Position numbers and translations under genes: made by a program. The notes under the pieces were generated by a model, which saw nothing but the letters and a program-made list of their open reading frames with translations, ran no database searches and was not told the origin of the DNA. Below are positions 48,236 through 57,008 of a stretch of 64,000 nucleotides of DNA, in pieces. Each line of letters starts with the position of its first letter. Position 1 is the stretch's first letter. This DNA comes from Mycolicibacterium confluentis (GTDB taxonomy: Bacteria > Actinomycetota > Actinomycetes > Mycobacteriales > Mycobacteriaceae), in assembly GCF_010729895.1 (NCBI RefSeq), contig NZ_AP022612.1:3472001-3536000 (forward strand). Direction: 5' to 3'.

Positions 48236-48655
48236 TCAGCGCTGGCCCCGGGGTATGCCCGTCGACCACAGTGCCCACGCGATCAGCACCGGCTGAAAGA
48301 ACAGGCGGATCAGACGACTGGTGTCGCTGTTGAGGCCGAAGGCGTCCGTATGGTTGAGGAACTGCGCGAGATTCCCCGGGAAGATCAGCACGAAGAACAC
48401 CGCCAGCAGGCGGCCCACCAGCACGCGGTCCCGGGTCAGCAGCGCAAGCCCCACGCCGAGGGTGATCTCGACTCCACCCGAGGCCATCACGACGCCGTCG
48501 GCGTCCATCGGCACCCACCCGGGCACCTGCGCCTGAAACTCCGCGCGCGCCCAGAAGAGATGACTCAGCCCGGCGAACACCATCGCACCCGCCAAAGCGA
48601 GGCGGGCGATGGTGCGCGGGAGTGTGGTCGGCGGCGCTGGAGGCAGCGGACTCAC
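48236..48655 (-). CDS. DoxX-family membrane protein
   Basis: 139 residues from GTG 48655, which overlaps the stop of the DUF2236 gene. Four membrane helices are predicted; LALAGAMVFAGLSHLFWARAEF and GGVEITLGVGLALL are typical DoxX segments. The C-terminus has FFQPVLIAWALWSTGI. DoxX proteins are linked to redox or thiol stress complexes in mycobacteria, but this member's role is unknown. Coupling to a DUF2236 oxygenase suggests a shared membrane redox task (inference). Confidence 0.8.
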   Translation of the reverse strand: MSPLPPAPPTTLPRTIARLALAGAMVFAGLSHLFWARAEFQAQVPGWVPMDADGVVMASGGVEITLGVGLALLTRDRVLVGRLLAVFFVLIFPGNLAQFLNHTDAFGLNSDTSRLIRLFFQPVLIAWALWSTGIPRGQR

Positions 48656-49620
48656 TCGCCGGTGCCTGCCGGAAGGTGGTAGGCGAAGGACTTCTCCTGG
48701 CGCTTCGCCATCTTCTGCAGGCATTCATGGTGCTTGCGCGCGTGGTACGCCAGCGGGAAGTAGGTGAGCCGGTCGGGCAGGACGCGGTACGCGCCCCGAA
48801 TCGTCGCGTAGATGCGATGGAGTTGACGCTCTTCGGCGTCGCTCCAGGTGACGCCGAGCTTGGCGCGCAGACGCGGGTCCAGCAGGCCCACGATCGACAG
48901 GTAGTTGAACCGCAGCATGGGGCGCAGTCCCCGCTTCGCGACGGGATGCAGCGCCTTGGGCACCGACGACAGCAGGTCCACCTGGCCGGTGATCATCTCC
49001 TCGACCAACTGCAGCGCCTGGGGCGTGCCCTCCAATTGGTCGATCATGGCCTCGTAGTAGTCGTCCATCTCCGCGCGCGTCGTCGGGTAGTCCCGCATCG
49101 GCACATGCAGCAGGTTCGCCAGTCGGCGATTGTCCCGCAGCAGTTCGTCCTTCTCGGAGTCGGTGAAGTCGCGGCCGATCAGCAGACGCCCGCCCCGCGC
49201 GGTGACGATGTAGCCGGTCGCGATGACCCACTGGTAGGCCCCGGGGTTGAGCGCACTGATCTGCTTCCCGGTCTCGGCGCTCTTCATCGTGATCGGCTTG
49301 TGCAGGGCCCGGACCCGGTCCCCCTCGGCCAGGGCCTCGGTGCCGCCGTAGGTCCACCGCAACACCGAGTCGATCGAACGGATCGCGCGGCCACCCGCAT
49401 CACCGTGGAAGGCCGCCGAGTAGCGCCCGGTGATCTCGGCGATGACCGGGTGCATGGCCTGCATCATGAAGGCGGCGCCGTCGACGATCAGGAATGTCCA
49501 CCGCCCGGTGTGCTCGGCGGTCAGGGAGTCCAGCGGCACCAGGTCACGCGGGCCGGCGTCGTACGCATCGGACAGGTCCCCGAGTTCGGGGGCGGCGGTG
49601 CGTTCCGGGGTGGCGGTCAT
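48652..49620 (-). CDS. DUF2236 / MpaB-like oxygenase
   Basis: 322 residues. The family includes latex-clearing proteins and the fungal MpaB; features seen here are AAFMMQAMHPVIAEITG with the conserved His, then WTYGGTEALAEGDRVRALHKPI (core GDRVRALHKPI), and YQWVIATG. These suggest a histidine-coordinated haem site, as described for related proteins. It ends overlapping the DoxX start and is divergent from a TetR gene across 54 bases that carry a clear inverted repeat. The substrate is unknown. Confidence 0.85.
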   Translation of the reverse strand: MTATPERTAAPELGDLSDAYDAGPRDLVPLDSLTAEHTGRWTFLIVDGAAFMMQAMHPVIAEITGRYSAAFHGDAGGRAIRSIDSVLRWTYGGTEALAEGDRVRALHKPITMKSAETGKQISALNPGAYQWVIATGYIVTARGGRLLIGRDFTDSEKDELLRDNRRLANLLHVPMRDYPTTRAEMDDYYEAMIDQLEGTPQALQLVEEMITGQVDLLSSVPKALHPVAKRGLRPMLRFNYLSIVGLLDPRLRAKLGVTWSDAEERQLHRIYATIRGAYRVLPDRLTYFPLAYHARKHHECLQKMAKRQEKSFAYHLPAGTGE

Positions 49621-49631
49621 CTCCCGACGCT

Positions 49632-49653
49632 AATGTGACCTCAAGGTCGCATT
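49632..49653. promoter_or_regulatory. Inverted repeat between DUF2236 and TetR genes (candidate operator)
   Basis: AATGTGACC-TCAA-GGTCGCATT: 9-base arms with one mismatch, in the 54-base divergent gap. A further half-like GTCGCATTA follows at 49657-49665. This matches the size and symmetry of TetR operators and would control both genes. Confidence 0.6.
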
Positions 49654-49674
49654 CAAGTCGCATTAGGAGTCCCC

Positions 49675-50304
49675 GTGGCCATCGATCACCCCAGGTCAGC
49701 CCGCCGGAAGTTGCCGAGGCAGGAGCGCTCTCGCGAGATGGTCGCAAAAATTGTGTCCACCACGGCGGTGCTGATGCACACCACCGGACCCGACGAGATC
49801 ACCACCAACGCGATCGCGGAGAAGGCCGGCATCAGCAAGGGTTCGATCTACCAGTACTTCTCCAACAAGGAGGAGATCATCAACGCGGCCATCGAGCAGG
49901 TGGCCGCGCAGCAGGCGCCCGCGATCGAGGAGATGCTGCGCAAGATCACGATGGACGAACCGGAGACCGCGATGCAGTCGTCGATCGACATCCTGATCGA
50001 CGTCACGATCGCCAACCGCAGGCTGATCCGCTACCTCGCCGAACGGCCCGATCACGTGCGCACGTTCGAGAACATCTCGGGACTCAACGCCACTCTGCTC
50101 GCGATGGCCACGCTGCATATGGGCCACTACCGCGATCAGTACCGCCACGAACTGAGCCCGCGGGCGCTGGCCTGGCTGTTCTTCAACATGGCCGTCGCCA
50201 CCACCATGCGCTACATCGAGAGCGACGATCCGATCGACATCGATGAGCTGCGCAGCGGCCTCAAGTTCGCCTCGTCGGGACTGCTCGCGGGTGGTCGCCC
50301 CTGA
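49675..50304 (+). CDS. TetR-family regulator
   Basis: 209 residues, GTG start with AGGAG upstream. The helix-turn-helix is ITTNAIAEKAGISKGSIYQYFSNKEEII, core AEKAGISKGSIYQYFSNKEE. The C-terminal part contains LAWLFFNMAVATTMRYIESD. It is divergent from the DUF2236-DoxX pair, with the 49632-49653 inverted repeat between them, and most likely represses that pair. It is unrelated in position to the amine cluster that starts 95 bases downstream. Confidence 0.87.
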   Translation: MAIDHPRSARRKLPRQERSREMVAKIVSTTAVLMHTTGPDEITTNAIAEKAGISKGSIYQYFSNKEEIINAAIEQVAAQQAPAIEEMLRKITMDEPETAMQSSIDILIDVTIANRRLIRYLAERPDHVRTFENISGLNATLLAMATLHMGHYRDQYRHELSPRALAWLFFNMAVATTMRYIESDDPIDIDELRSGLKFASSGLLAGGRP

Positions 50305-50333
50305 AACCCACGACGCGTTCGCCGTAATGGATA

Positions 50334-50353
50334 GACGAAGGCGTGTCTTTGTC
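50334..50353. promoter_or_regulatory. Weak inverted repeat before the aminotransferase gene
   Basis: GACGAAG-GCGTGT-CTTTGTC has 7-base arms with one mismatch and lies 47 bases before the aminotransferase ATG. It is a possible activator site (PucR or another regulator), but short and not unique in such GC-rich sequence. No clear -10/-35 pair was recognised in the 95-base gap. Confidence 0.3.
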
Positions 50354-50399
50354 CGAATGGGCCATGCACTGGCCGCGTCGGCGAACCTAGTCTGAGGCC

Positions 50400-51752
50400 A
50401 TGACAGCGACACTGACCGGCGGCCCCGACCTCGAGCAGGTGCGCCGGCTGATCACCGAGATCCCCGGCCCCCGCTCTCGCGAACTCGCTGAACGCCGCAA
50501 GGCCGCGCTGCCCACGGGTCTCGCCAGCGCCGCGGAGGTGTACATCGCCAGCGCCGGCGGTGGCGTCGTCGTCGACGTGGACGGCAACTCGTTGATCGAC
50601 CTCGGCAGCGGGATCGCGGTCACCACGGTCGGCAACTCGGCGCCCGCGGTCGTCGCACGTGCCGCCGACCAGCTGACCCAGTACACGCACACCTGCTTCC
50701 TCAACGTTCCCTACGAGCCGTACATCGAAGTCGCCGAGCGCCTCAACGCGCTGACCCCCGGCGACCATGAGAAACGCACCGCGCTGTTCAGCACCGGCGC
50801 CGAGGCCGTCGAAAACGCCGTCAAGTACGCGCGCGCCGCCACCGGCCGCGACGCGGTCGTGGTGTTCGATCACGCCTTCCACGGCCGGTCGCTGCTGACC
50901 ATGACGATGACCGCGAAGAACCAGCCCTACAAGCACGGCTTCGGCCCGTTCGCGCCCGAGGTGTACCGCGCGCCCATGGCCTACCCGTATCGCTGGCCGT
51001 CGGGTCCCGAGAACTGCGCGGACGAGGCATTCAGTCAGTTCGCCACCCTCATCGACGCCCAGATCGGCGCCGACCAGGTGGCCTGCGTCGTGGTCGAGCC
51101 CCTCCAGGGTGAGGGCGGCTTCATCGTCCCGGCCGAAGGCTTCCTGCAGAAGGTCGCGGAATTCTGCCGCGAGCGCGCAATCCTGCTGGTGGCCGACGAG
51201 GTGCAGACCGGCATCGCCCGCACCGGCGCATGGTTCGCATCCGAGCACGAAGGCCTGGTGCCCGACCTGATCACCACCGCAAAGGGATTGGGCGGCGGCC
51301 TGCCGCTCGCCGCGGTCACCGGCCGGGCCGACATCATGGACGTCGCACACGCCGGCGGCATCGGCGGCACCTACGCCGGCAACCCGGTCGCGTGCGCGGC
51401 CGCACTCGGAGTGTTCGACGAGATCGAGAACGGTGGCCTCATCGAGCGCGCCAAGGCCATCGGCGATCTCATCGTGCGGGAACTGCGCGGCATCGCCGAA
51501 ACCACCGACATCATCGGCGAGATCCGCGGCCGCGGCGCGATGATCGCCGTCGAGTTGGTCAAGCCCGGCACCCGCGAGCCCAACAAGGAGGCAGTGGCCA
51601 AGCTGGCCAAGCACTGCCACGACAACGGCGTATTGACCCTGACGGCAGGAACTTTCGGCAACGTGCTGCGTTTCCTGCCGCCCCTGACCATCTCCGACGA
51701 ACTGCTCACCGAGGCGTTCGCGGTGATCCGCGACGGCTTCGCCGCCCTCTAA
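50400..51752 (+). CDS. gabT: Class III omega-amino acid aminotransferase (GabT/DavT-like)
   Basis: 450 residues. VVFDHAFHGRSLLTMTMT is the family region that stacks on the cofactor, VADEVQTGIARTG holds the Asp that contacts the pyridine nitrogen, and TTAKGLGGGLPLAAVTG carries the Lys that binds pyridoxal phosphate. Family members remove the terminal amino group of GABA or 5-aminovalerate to 2-oxoglutarate. The three genes downstream (glutaryl-CoA dehydrogenase, semialdehyde dehydrogenase, CoA-transferase) favour 5-aminovalerate as at least one physiological substrate, giving glutarate semialdehyde (inference). Confidence 0.9.
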   Translation: MTATLTGGPDLEQVRRLITEIPGPRSRELAERRKAALPTGLASAAEVYIASAGGGVVVDVDGNSLIDLGSGIAVTTVGNSAPAVVARAADQLTQYTHTCFLNVPYEPYIEVAERLNALTPGDHEKRTALFSTGAEAVENAVKYARAATGRDAVVVFDHAFHGRSLLTMTMTAKNQPYKHGFGPFAPEVYRAPMAYPYRWPSGPENCADEAFSQFATLIDAQIGADQVACVVVEPLQGEGGFIVPAEGFLQKVAEFCRERAILLVADEVQTGIARTGAWFASEHEGLVPDLITTAKGLGGGLPLAAVTGRADIMDVAHAGGIGGTYAGNPVACAAALGVFDEIENGGLIERAKAIGDLIVRELRGIAETTDIIGEIRGRGAMIAVELVKPGTREPNKEAVAKLAKHCHDNGVLTLTAGTFGNVLRFLPPLTISDELLTEAFAVIRDGFAAL

Positions 51753-51770
51753 CCCACAGGAGTCCATGCC

Positions 51771-52964
51771 ATGACCCTCACCGCACCCCCCGCCAAGAAG
51801 GCCACCTACGCGCCGCTGGAACTGTTCGAAATCGACCGCCTGCTCGACCAGGACGAGCGCGACATCGCCAGCACCGTGCGACAGTTCGTCGACACCCGGC
51901 TGCGGCCCAACGTCGAGGGCTGGTTCGAGTCGGCGACCCTGCCGCGCGAACTCGCCAAGGAGTTCGGCAATCTCGGTGTGCTGGGCATGCACCTGCAGGG
52001 CTACGGCTGTGCGGGCACCAGCGCCGTGAGCTACGGCCTGGCCTGCCTGGAACTCGAGGCCGGCGACAGCGGGTTCCGCAGCTTCGTGTCGGTGCAGGGC
52101 TCGCTGTCGATGTTCTCGATCTACCGCTACGGCTCCGAGGAGCAGAAGAGCGAATGGCTGCCGCGCCTGGCCGCCGGTGACGCCATCGGCTGCTTTGGCC
52201 TGACCGAACCCGACTTCGGCTCCAACCCGGCGGGCATGCGCACCCGCGCAAGGCGCGACGGCAGCGACTGGGTGCTCAACGGCACCAAGATGTGGATCAC
52301 CAACGGCAACCTCGCCGACGTCGCGACCGTGTGGGCCCAAACCGACGAGGGCATCAGGGGCTTCCTGGTGCCCACCGACACACCGGGATTCACGGCCAAC
52401 GAGATCCACCGCAAGCTCTCGCTGCGCGCCTCGGTGACCTCCGAACTGGTGCTCGACAACGTCCGCCTGCCCGCGTCGGCTCAGCTTCCGCTCGCCGAGG
52501 GACTGTCCGCTCCGCTGTCCTGCCTCAACGAGGCCCGCTTCGGCATCGTCTTCGGCGCCCTCGGCGCGGCCCGCGACAGCCTCGAGACCACGATCGCGTA
52601 CACGCAGTCGCGTGACGTCTTCGACAAGCCGCTGTCGAGTTACCAGCTGACGCAGGAGAAGCTGGCCAACATGACGCTCGAACTGGGCAAGGGCGTGCTG
52701 CTGGCGCTGCACCTCGGTCGCATCAAGGACGCCGAGGGTGTGCGCCCCGAGCAGGTCAGCCTGGGCAAGCTCAACAACGTCCGCGAGGCCATCGCGATCG
52801 CCCGCGAATGCCGAACCCTGTTGGGCGGCAGCGGCATCACGCTGGAGTACTCGCCGCTGCGGCACGCCAACAACCTGGAGTCGGTGCTGACCTACGAGGG
52901 CACCTCCGAGATGCACCTGCTGTCCATCGGCAAGGCGCTCACCGGACAGGCGGCATTCCGCTGA
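51771..52964 (+). CDS. gcdH: Glutaryl-CoA dehydrogenase
   Basis: 397 residues. GNLGVLGMHLQGYGCAGTSAVSYGL, core LQGYGCAGTSAVSYGL, and LECLELEAGDSGFRSFVS-type sequence (read as LELEAGDSGFRSFVS) match glutaryl-CoA dehydrogenases rather than general acyl-CoA dehydrogenases. IGCFGLTEPDFGSNPAGM is the FAD motif, and TYEGTSEMHLL holds the catalytic Glu. The enzyme oxidises and decarboxylates glutaryl-CoA to crotonyl-CoA. ATG 51771 has CAGGAG upstream, 18 bases after the aminotransferase. The stop overlaps the next start. Confidence 0.9.
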   Translation: MTLTAPPAKKATYAPLELFEIDRLLDQDERDIASTVRQFVDTRLRPNVEGWFESATLPRELAKEFGNLGVLGMHLQGYGCAGTSAVSYGLACLELEAGDSGFRSFVSVQGSLSMFSIYRYGSEEQKSEWLPRLAAGDAIGCFGLTEPDFGSNPAGMRTRARRDGSDWVLNGTKMWITNGNLADVATVWAQTDEGIRGFLVPTDTPGFTANEIHRKLSLRASVTSELVLDNVRLPASAQLPLAEGLSAPLSCLNEARFGIVFGALGAARDSLETTIAYTQSRDVFDKPLSSYQLTQEKLANMTLELGKGVLLALHLGRIKDAEGVRPEQVSLGKLNNVREAIAIARECRTLLGGSGITLEYSPLRHANNLESVLTYEGTSEMHLLSIGKALTGQAAFR

Positions 52965-54424
52965 TGACCGCGAGCATCCAGCACCTCGTCGGTGGCGCGT
53001 GGTTCGACGGCAGCGGCGACGCCGTGCGCAGCGTGAACCCCACGCGGCCAAGCGTTGTCGTCGCCGAGGGCGCGGCGGCAACCGTGTCCGACGTCGACGC
53101 CGCGGTGAAGGCCGCCTCCGAGGCCTTCGCCGCGTGGGCCGCCACGCCACTGCATCAGCGCGGCGCCGTGCTCCTCGCGGCCGCCGACGTGGTGGACCGC
53201 AATGCCGAGGCCTGGGGCCTGGAACTGGCCACCGAAGAGGGCAAGACCCGGGCCGAGGGTGTCGGCGAGGTGCGCCGGGCCGCCCAGATCCTGCGCTACT
53301 ACGGCAACGAGGGTGACCGCCAGACCGGCGAGATCTACGCCTCGCCCCGCGCCGGTGAGCAGATCCTGGTGACGCGCAGGCCCGTCGGCGTCGTCGGCAT
53401 CATCACGCCGTTCAACTTCCCGATCGCGATTCCGGCCTGGAAGATCGCGCCAGCCCTGGTGTACGGCAACGCCGTGGTGTGGAAGCCCGCGAGCACCGTC
53501 CCCCTGTTGGCGCTGCGCCTGGCGCAGGCGTTGACCGAGGCGGGTCTGCCCCCGGGCGTGCTCAACCTGCTCGTCGGCGGGTCGGCCCTCGGTGACGCGA
53601 TCGTCGGCCATGCCGGGATCGACGCCCTGACCTTCACCGGGTCGACCGGGGTGGGCCGTCGTATCGCCGCCGCCGCGGCATCGCGCGGCGTTCCCGCGCA
53701 GGCCGAGATGGGCGGCAAGAACGCCGCCGTGGTTCTCGACGACGCCGACTTCGACCTCGCGCTCGAGCAGGTGCTGTTGGGCGCGTTCCGCTCGACCGGC
53801 CAGAAGTGCACCGCGACATCGCGTCTGGTGGTCACCGACGGCATCGCCGACGAGTTCCTGGCCGCACTGGTGGCACGGGCGCAGGCCCTGGTGGTCGGTG
53901 ATCCCACCGACGATGCCACGCAGATGGGTCCCGTGGTGAGCGAGTCGGCGAGGGAGTCCATCACCGCCGGGATCGAGACGGCCGCGAGGCAGGGTGCGAA
54001 CCTGCTCACCGGTGGTGCGCCCTACACCGACGGCGTGCGCGGCGAGGGATACTTCGTGGCCCCCACCGTCGTCGAGATCGGTGACACGCCCGCCGATGTG
54101 TGGACCGAGGAACTGTTCGGCCCGGTGGTCGCGGTCCGGCGCGCCGCCGATCCCGAGGAGGCGTTCCGGCTGGCCGAGGACAGTGAATTCGGTTTGTCGG
54201 CAGCAGTTTTCACCCAGGATCTGACCCGGGCGCTGCAGGCCGTCGAGACCCTGGACGTCGGCGTCCTGCACGTGAATTCCGAATCGGCCGGCGCGGACCC
54301 CCACGTGCCTTTCGGCGGCGCCAAGAAGAGCGGGTTGGGCCCCAAGGAACAGGGTGGCGCAGCACGCGAGTTCTTCACCCACACCACCACGGTCTACCTG
54401 CGGGGCGGAGCACCCCGAGCATGA
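52964..54424 (+). CDS. Aldehyde dehydrogenase, probable semialdehyde dehydrogenase
   Basis: 486 residues from ATG 52964, within the gcdH stop. ITPFNFPIAIPAWKIAPALV is the cofactor-binding region, FTGSTGVGRRI the NAD(P) loop, AEMGGKNAAVV contains the general-base Glu, and STGQKCTATSR the catalytic Cys. C-terminal VPFGGAKKSGLGPKEQGG is typical for the superfamily. By position it would oxidise glutarate semialdehyde to glutarate, or succinate semialdehyde to succinate. Its closest type could also be a ketoglutarate-semialdehyde enzyme, so specificity is inferred only. Confidence 0.88.
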   Translation: MTASIQHLVGGAWFDGSGDAVRSVNPTRPSVVVAEGAAATVSDVDAAVKAASEAFAAWAATPLHQRGAVLLAAADVVDRNAEAWGLELATEEGKTRAEGVGEVRRAAQILRYYGNEGDRQTGEIYASPRAGEQILVTRRPVGVVGIITPFNFPIAIPAWKIAPALVYGNAVVWKPASTVPLLALRLAQALTEAGLPPGVLNLLVGGSALGDAIVGHAGIDALTFTGSTGVGRRIAAAAASRGVPAQAEMGGKNAAVVLDDADFDLALEQVLLGAFRSTGQKCTATSRLVVTDGIADEFLAALVARAQALVVGDPTDDATQMGPVVSESARESITAGIETAARQGANLLTGGAPYTDGVRGEGYFVAPTVVEIGDTPADVWTEELFGPVVAVRRAADPEEAFRLAEDSEFGLSAAVFTQDLTRALQAVETLDVGVLHVNSESAGADPHVPFGGAKKSGLGPKEQGGAAREFFTHTTTVYLRGGAPRA

Positions 54425-55554
54425 CCGCACGCGCACTCGACGGAGTCGTCGTCGTCGATTTCAGCCGTGTGCTGGCCGGGCCGTACGCGACGATGATGCT
54501 CGGTGACTTCGGTGCCGAGATCATCAAAATCGAACGTCCCGGCACCGGCGACGACACCCGAGCTTGGGGTCCCCCGTACGACTCCCAGGGTGTCGCAACA
54601 TATTTCAACTCCGTCAACCGCAACAAGCGCTCGGTCGTGCTGGACCTGACCGATCCGCAGGGCCGCGACGAGGCTCGTCGTCTCGTCGCGGGCGCCGACA
54701 TCGTGGTGGAGAACTTTCGCCCGGGGACCATGGAGAAGCTCGGCCTGGGCTACGAGGATCTTCGCGAGCTCAAGCCCGACCTGATCTACTGCTCCATCAC
54801 GGGTTTCGGCCGCGACAAGGGTGCGGCGCTGCCCGGCTACGACCTGCTGGTGCAGGCCGTCGGCGGCCTGATGAGCGTGACCGGAACCGAACCCGGCGAT
54901 CCCACCAAGGCCGGTGTGGCCCTGGTCGACGTGCTGGCCGGCCTGCACGCCCTGTCCGGAATCCTGGCGGCACTGGCGCACCGAGACCGCACCGGAGAGG
55001 GCCAGCGAGTCGACACCAGTCTGCTTGCGGTGCTGCTGTCCTCGATGGTGAACCAGGCCTCCGGCTACCTCGGCGCAGGCGCGGTGCCGGGCATCATGGG
55101 CAACCGTCATCCCAGCATTGCGCCCTACCAGACGTTCGACACCGCGGACCGTCCCATCGCCGTGGCGGTCGGCAACGACAAGCAGTTCCGGGCCTTCGCC
55201 GGGGCGCTGGGCCGGCCCGAACTCGCCGACGATCCGCGATTCGTCACCAACCCCGCACGCGTGGCCAATCGAGATGAGCTGTGCGCGCTGCTGGAAACCG
55301 AGTTGAAGACCGAGGGCGCCGACCATTGGTATGAGCTCTTCAGTTCCGTCGGAGTGCCCGCCGGACCGATCAACGATCTGGCGGAGGCATTCGCGTTCGC
55401 GCAGCGCCTGGGCATCGAGGCGACGGTGTCTGTGCCGGACAGTCCCACTCCACAGGTGGCCAACCCCATCAGCCTGTCGGCCACTCCCGTGACCTATCGC
55501 AGCGGCCCGCCGAGACTCAGCGACGACGCTCGCCCAGAAGCCGATCGGCCTTGA
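54421..55554 (+). CDS. Class III CoA-transferase, probable succinyl-CoA:glutarate type
   Basis: 377 residues, ATGA overlap with the dehydrogenase gene. VVVDFSRVLAGPYATMMLGD and AEIIKIERPGTGDDTRAWGPP are the family start, VENFRPGTMEKLGLGYEDL the second block, and ALVDVLAGLHALSGILAAL carries the likely catalytic Asp. The human SUGCT enzyme, which makes glutaryl-CoA from glutarate, belongs to this family. Next to glutaryl-CoA dehydrogenase the same reaction is the natural assignment. Its 3' end overlaps that of the facing PucR gene by 38 bases. Confidence 0.85.
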   Translation: MTARALDGVVVVDFSRVLAGPYATMMLGDFGAEIIKIERPGTGDDTRAWGPPYDSQGVATYFNSVNRNKRSVVLDLTDPQGRDEARRLVAGADIVVENFRPGTMEKLGLGYEDLRELKPDLIYCSITGFGRDKGAALPGYDLLVQAVGGLMSVTGTEPGDPTKAGVALVDVLAGLHALSGILAALAHRDRTGEGQRVDTSLLAVLLSSMVNQASGYLGAGAVPGIMGNRHPSIAPYQTFDTADRPIAVAVGNDKQFRAFAGALGRPELADDPRFVTNPARVANRDELCALLETELKTEGADHWYELFSSVGVPAGPINDLAEAFAFAQRLGIEATVSVPDSPTPQVANPISLSATPVTYRSGPPRLSDDARPEADRP

Positions 55555-56998
55555 CCGCCAGCCACAGCTGAGTGCGCATATCGGCGGACTCCAGATCGTC
55601 GCCCAGCAGCGCCATGATGCGGCGCAACCGATTACGCAGCGTGTGCCGGTGCACGTCGAGGTCGGCGGCCGCAGCCTCGACCTGACCGTTGTACCGAAGG
55701 AACGCGGTGAGCGTCGCGATCAGTTCCCGGTCGTCGCCCAGCGCCTGCAGGGGCGCGGCCAGCATCTGGAGTTCGGCGGTGCTGCGACCGCCCAGCAGCG
55801 CGCCGAATCCCCCGAGTTGGCCGAACTCGACCAGTCCTTCGCCGCCGCTGTGGGCCGCGAGTCGGGCCTGCTCCAGACCGACCGCAGCATCGCCGATCCG
55901 CACGGGCGGACTCACTCCGGCGGCTGAATCGGCCCCGAGCGCGCTCAACACGCCTTCGATGCGGCGCCGGCTTCGCGCGGCGGGCAGCACCAGCACGACG
56001 TCATCGCCGATCGGCACCATCAGATGGGGACCCGAGCCGAGTGCCTCCGAGGTTCGATGCTGCGCGGACAGCACTGGCCCGACGTCCGCGCACACCGCGA
56101 CCACGACCTCGGAGTTGGGCTCGAACCCGAAGTGACGCAGCACGCCGTCGTCCACAATTCCTGAGCCGCAGAGCATTTCACGAGCCACCGCGGCACGGAA
56201 CATCTGCTCGGCCTCGACCATGCTGGCCGGTTTCTCGACGGCGATGGAGATCAGGGACACCGCGTGCGCGACGAGCAGCCGATCCGCATTGGACATCGGC
56301 CACTCGGTGCGCACCGCGAGATGGCCCCGCACGGGCCGAGCCGCGCGCAGTGCCTGAACCGTCACGTAGGCGGATCCGTCGGCCAGGACGGATGCCGCAT
56401 GGCGCCGGGTCAGGTCGGTGTCGGCCAGCACCGCGGTGAGGCGGTCCTGGTCGGCGCCGACGGCCGCCAGCACCGCGCCATCCGTGCCGACCACCACGAC
56501 CGTCGCCCCCAGGCAGTCCGCCAGGGCGTCGACGACGCCGGGGATGCCGCCCCGCAGTGTGGCGCGGGCCAGCACCTCCTGCTGGTCGACCACGCGCTGC
56601 ACCGAACGCAGTTCGTCGGCCCGCAGCGCATCGATGACCACCCGGGTGATCGCGATGAACGGTGTCTTGGCCGGCACCTTGAGCACGGGCAGGCCGAGCG
56701 CGTCGCCCGCGGCCAACACACCCGGCGGCACCTCGGACAGGGTCGTGCCCGTGTCGACGGCCAACGCCGCGATTCCCGCCTTCGCCAATCGCTGGACATA
56801 GGCGAACTGCGCCGCATCGTCGGCGCCGATGTTGATACCCGTGGTCATCACCAACTCGGCGCCCGACAGATGAGGAGTGGGGTCGGCCAACTCGATCGCG
56901 TGTGCCCACGAAATCTCCCGGTCGGCGGCCTGTGCGCCGGCGGCCAGGGTCAGGCCGAGGCGCTCCACCGCGGCCAGACCCCGCGCCGTGATAGCCAC
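55517..56998 (-). CDS. PucR-family transcriptional regulator
   Basis: 493 residues from GTG 56998. The N-terminal part is a PucR domain (LTLAAGAQAADREISWAHAIELADP..., with HLSGAELVMTTGINI). A GGDEF-like middle domain follows. The C-terminal helix-turn-helix is AFLRYNGQVEAAAADLDVHRHTLRNRLRRI, core AAAADLDVHRHTLRNRLRRI. Such proteins activate purine, amine or amino acid catabolic genes. It starts 10 bases after the first glutamyl-hydrolase gene, making it the last gene of the P450-to-PucR operon. Confidence 0.88.
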   Translation of the reverse strand: MAITARGLAAVERLGLTLAAGAQAADREISWAHAIELADPTPHLSGAELVMTTGINIGADDAAQFAYVQRLAKAGIAALAVDTGTTLSEVPPGVLAAGDALGLPVLKVPAKTPFIAITRVVIDALRADELRSVQRVVDQQEVLARATLRGGIPGVVDALADCLGATVVVVGTDGAVLAAVGADQDRLTAVLADTDLTRRHAASVLADGSAYVTVQALRAARPVRGHLAVRTEWPMSNADRLLVAHAVSLISIAVEKPASMVEAEQMFRAAVAREMLCGSGIVDDGVLRHFGFEPNSEVVVAVCADVGPVLSAQHRTSEALGSGPHLMVPIGDDVVLVLPAARSRRRIEGVLSALGADSAAGVSPPVRIGDAAVGLEQARLAAHSGGEGLVEFGQLGGFGALLGGRSTAELQMLAAPLQALGDDRELIATLTAFLRYNGQVEAAAADLDVHRHTLRNRLRRIMALLGDDLESADMRTQLWLAVKADRLLGERRR

Positions 56999-57008
56999 GC
57001 GAGAAGTC

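Noticed and set aside
50211..53150. A 979-codon open frame on the minus strand opposite the aminotransferase and glutaryl-CoA dehydrogenase genes
   Set aside because: Its product is Arg/Gly/His/Gln-rich without any domain, and the opposite strand carries well-conserved enzymes. High GC content removes stop codons from antisense frames.
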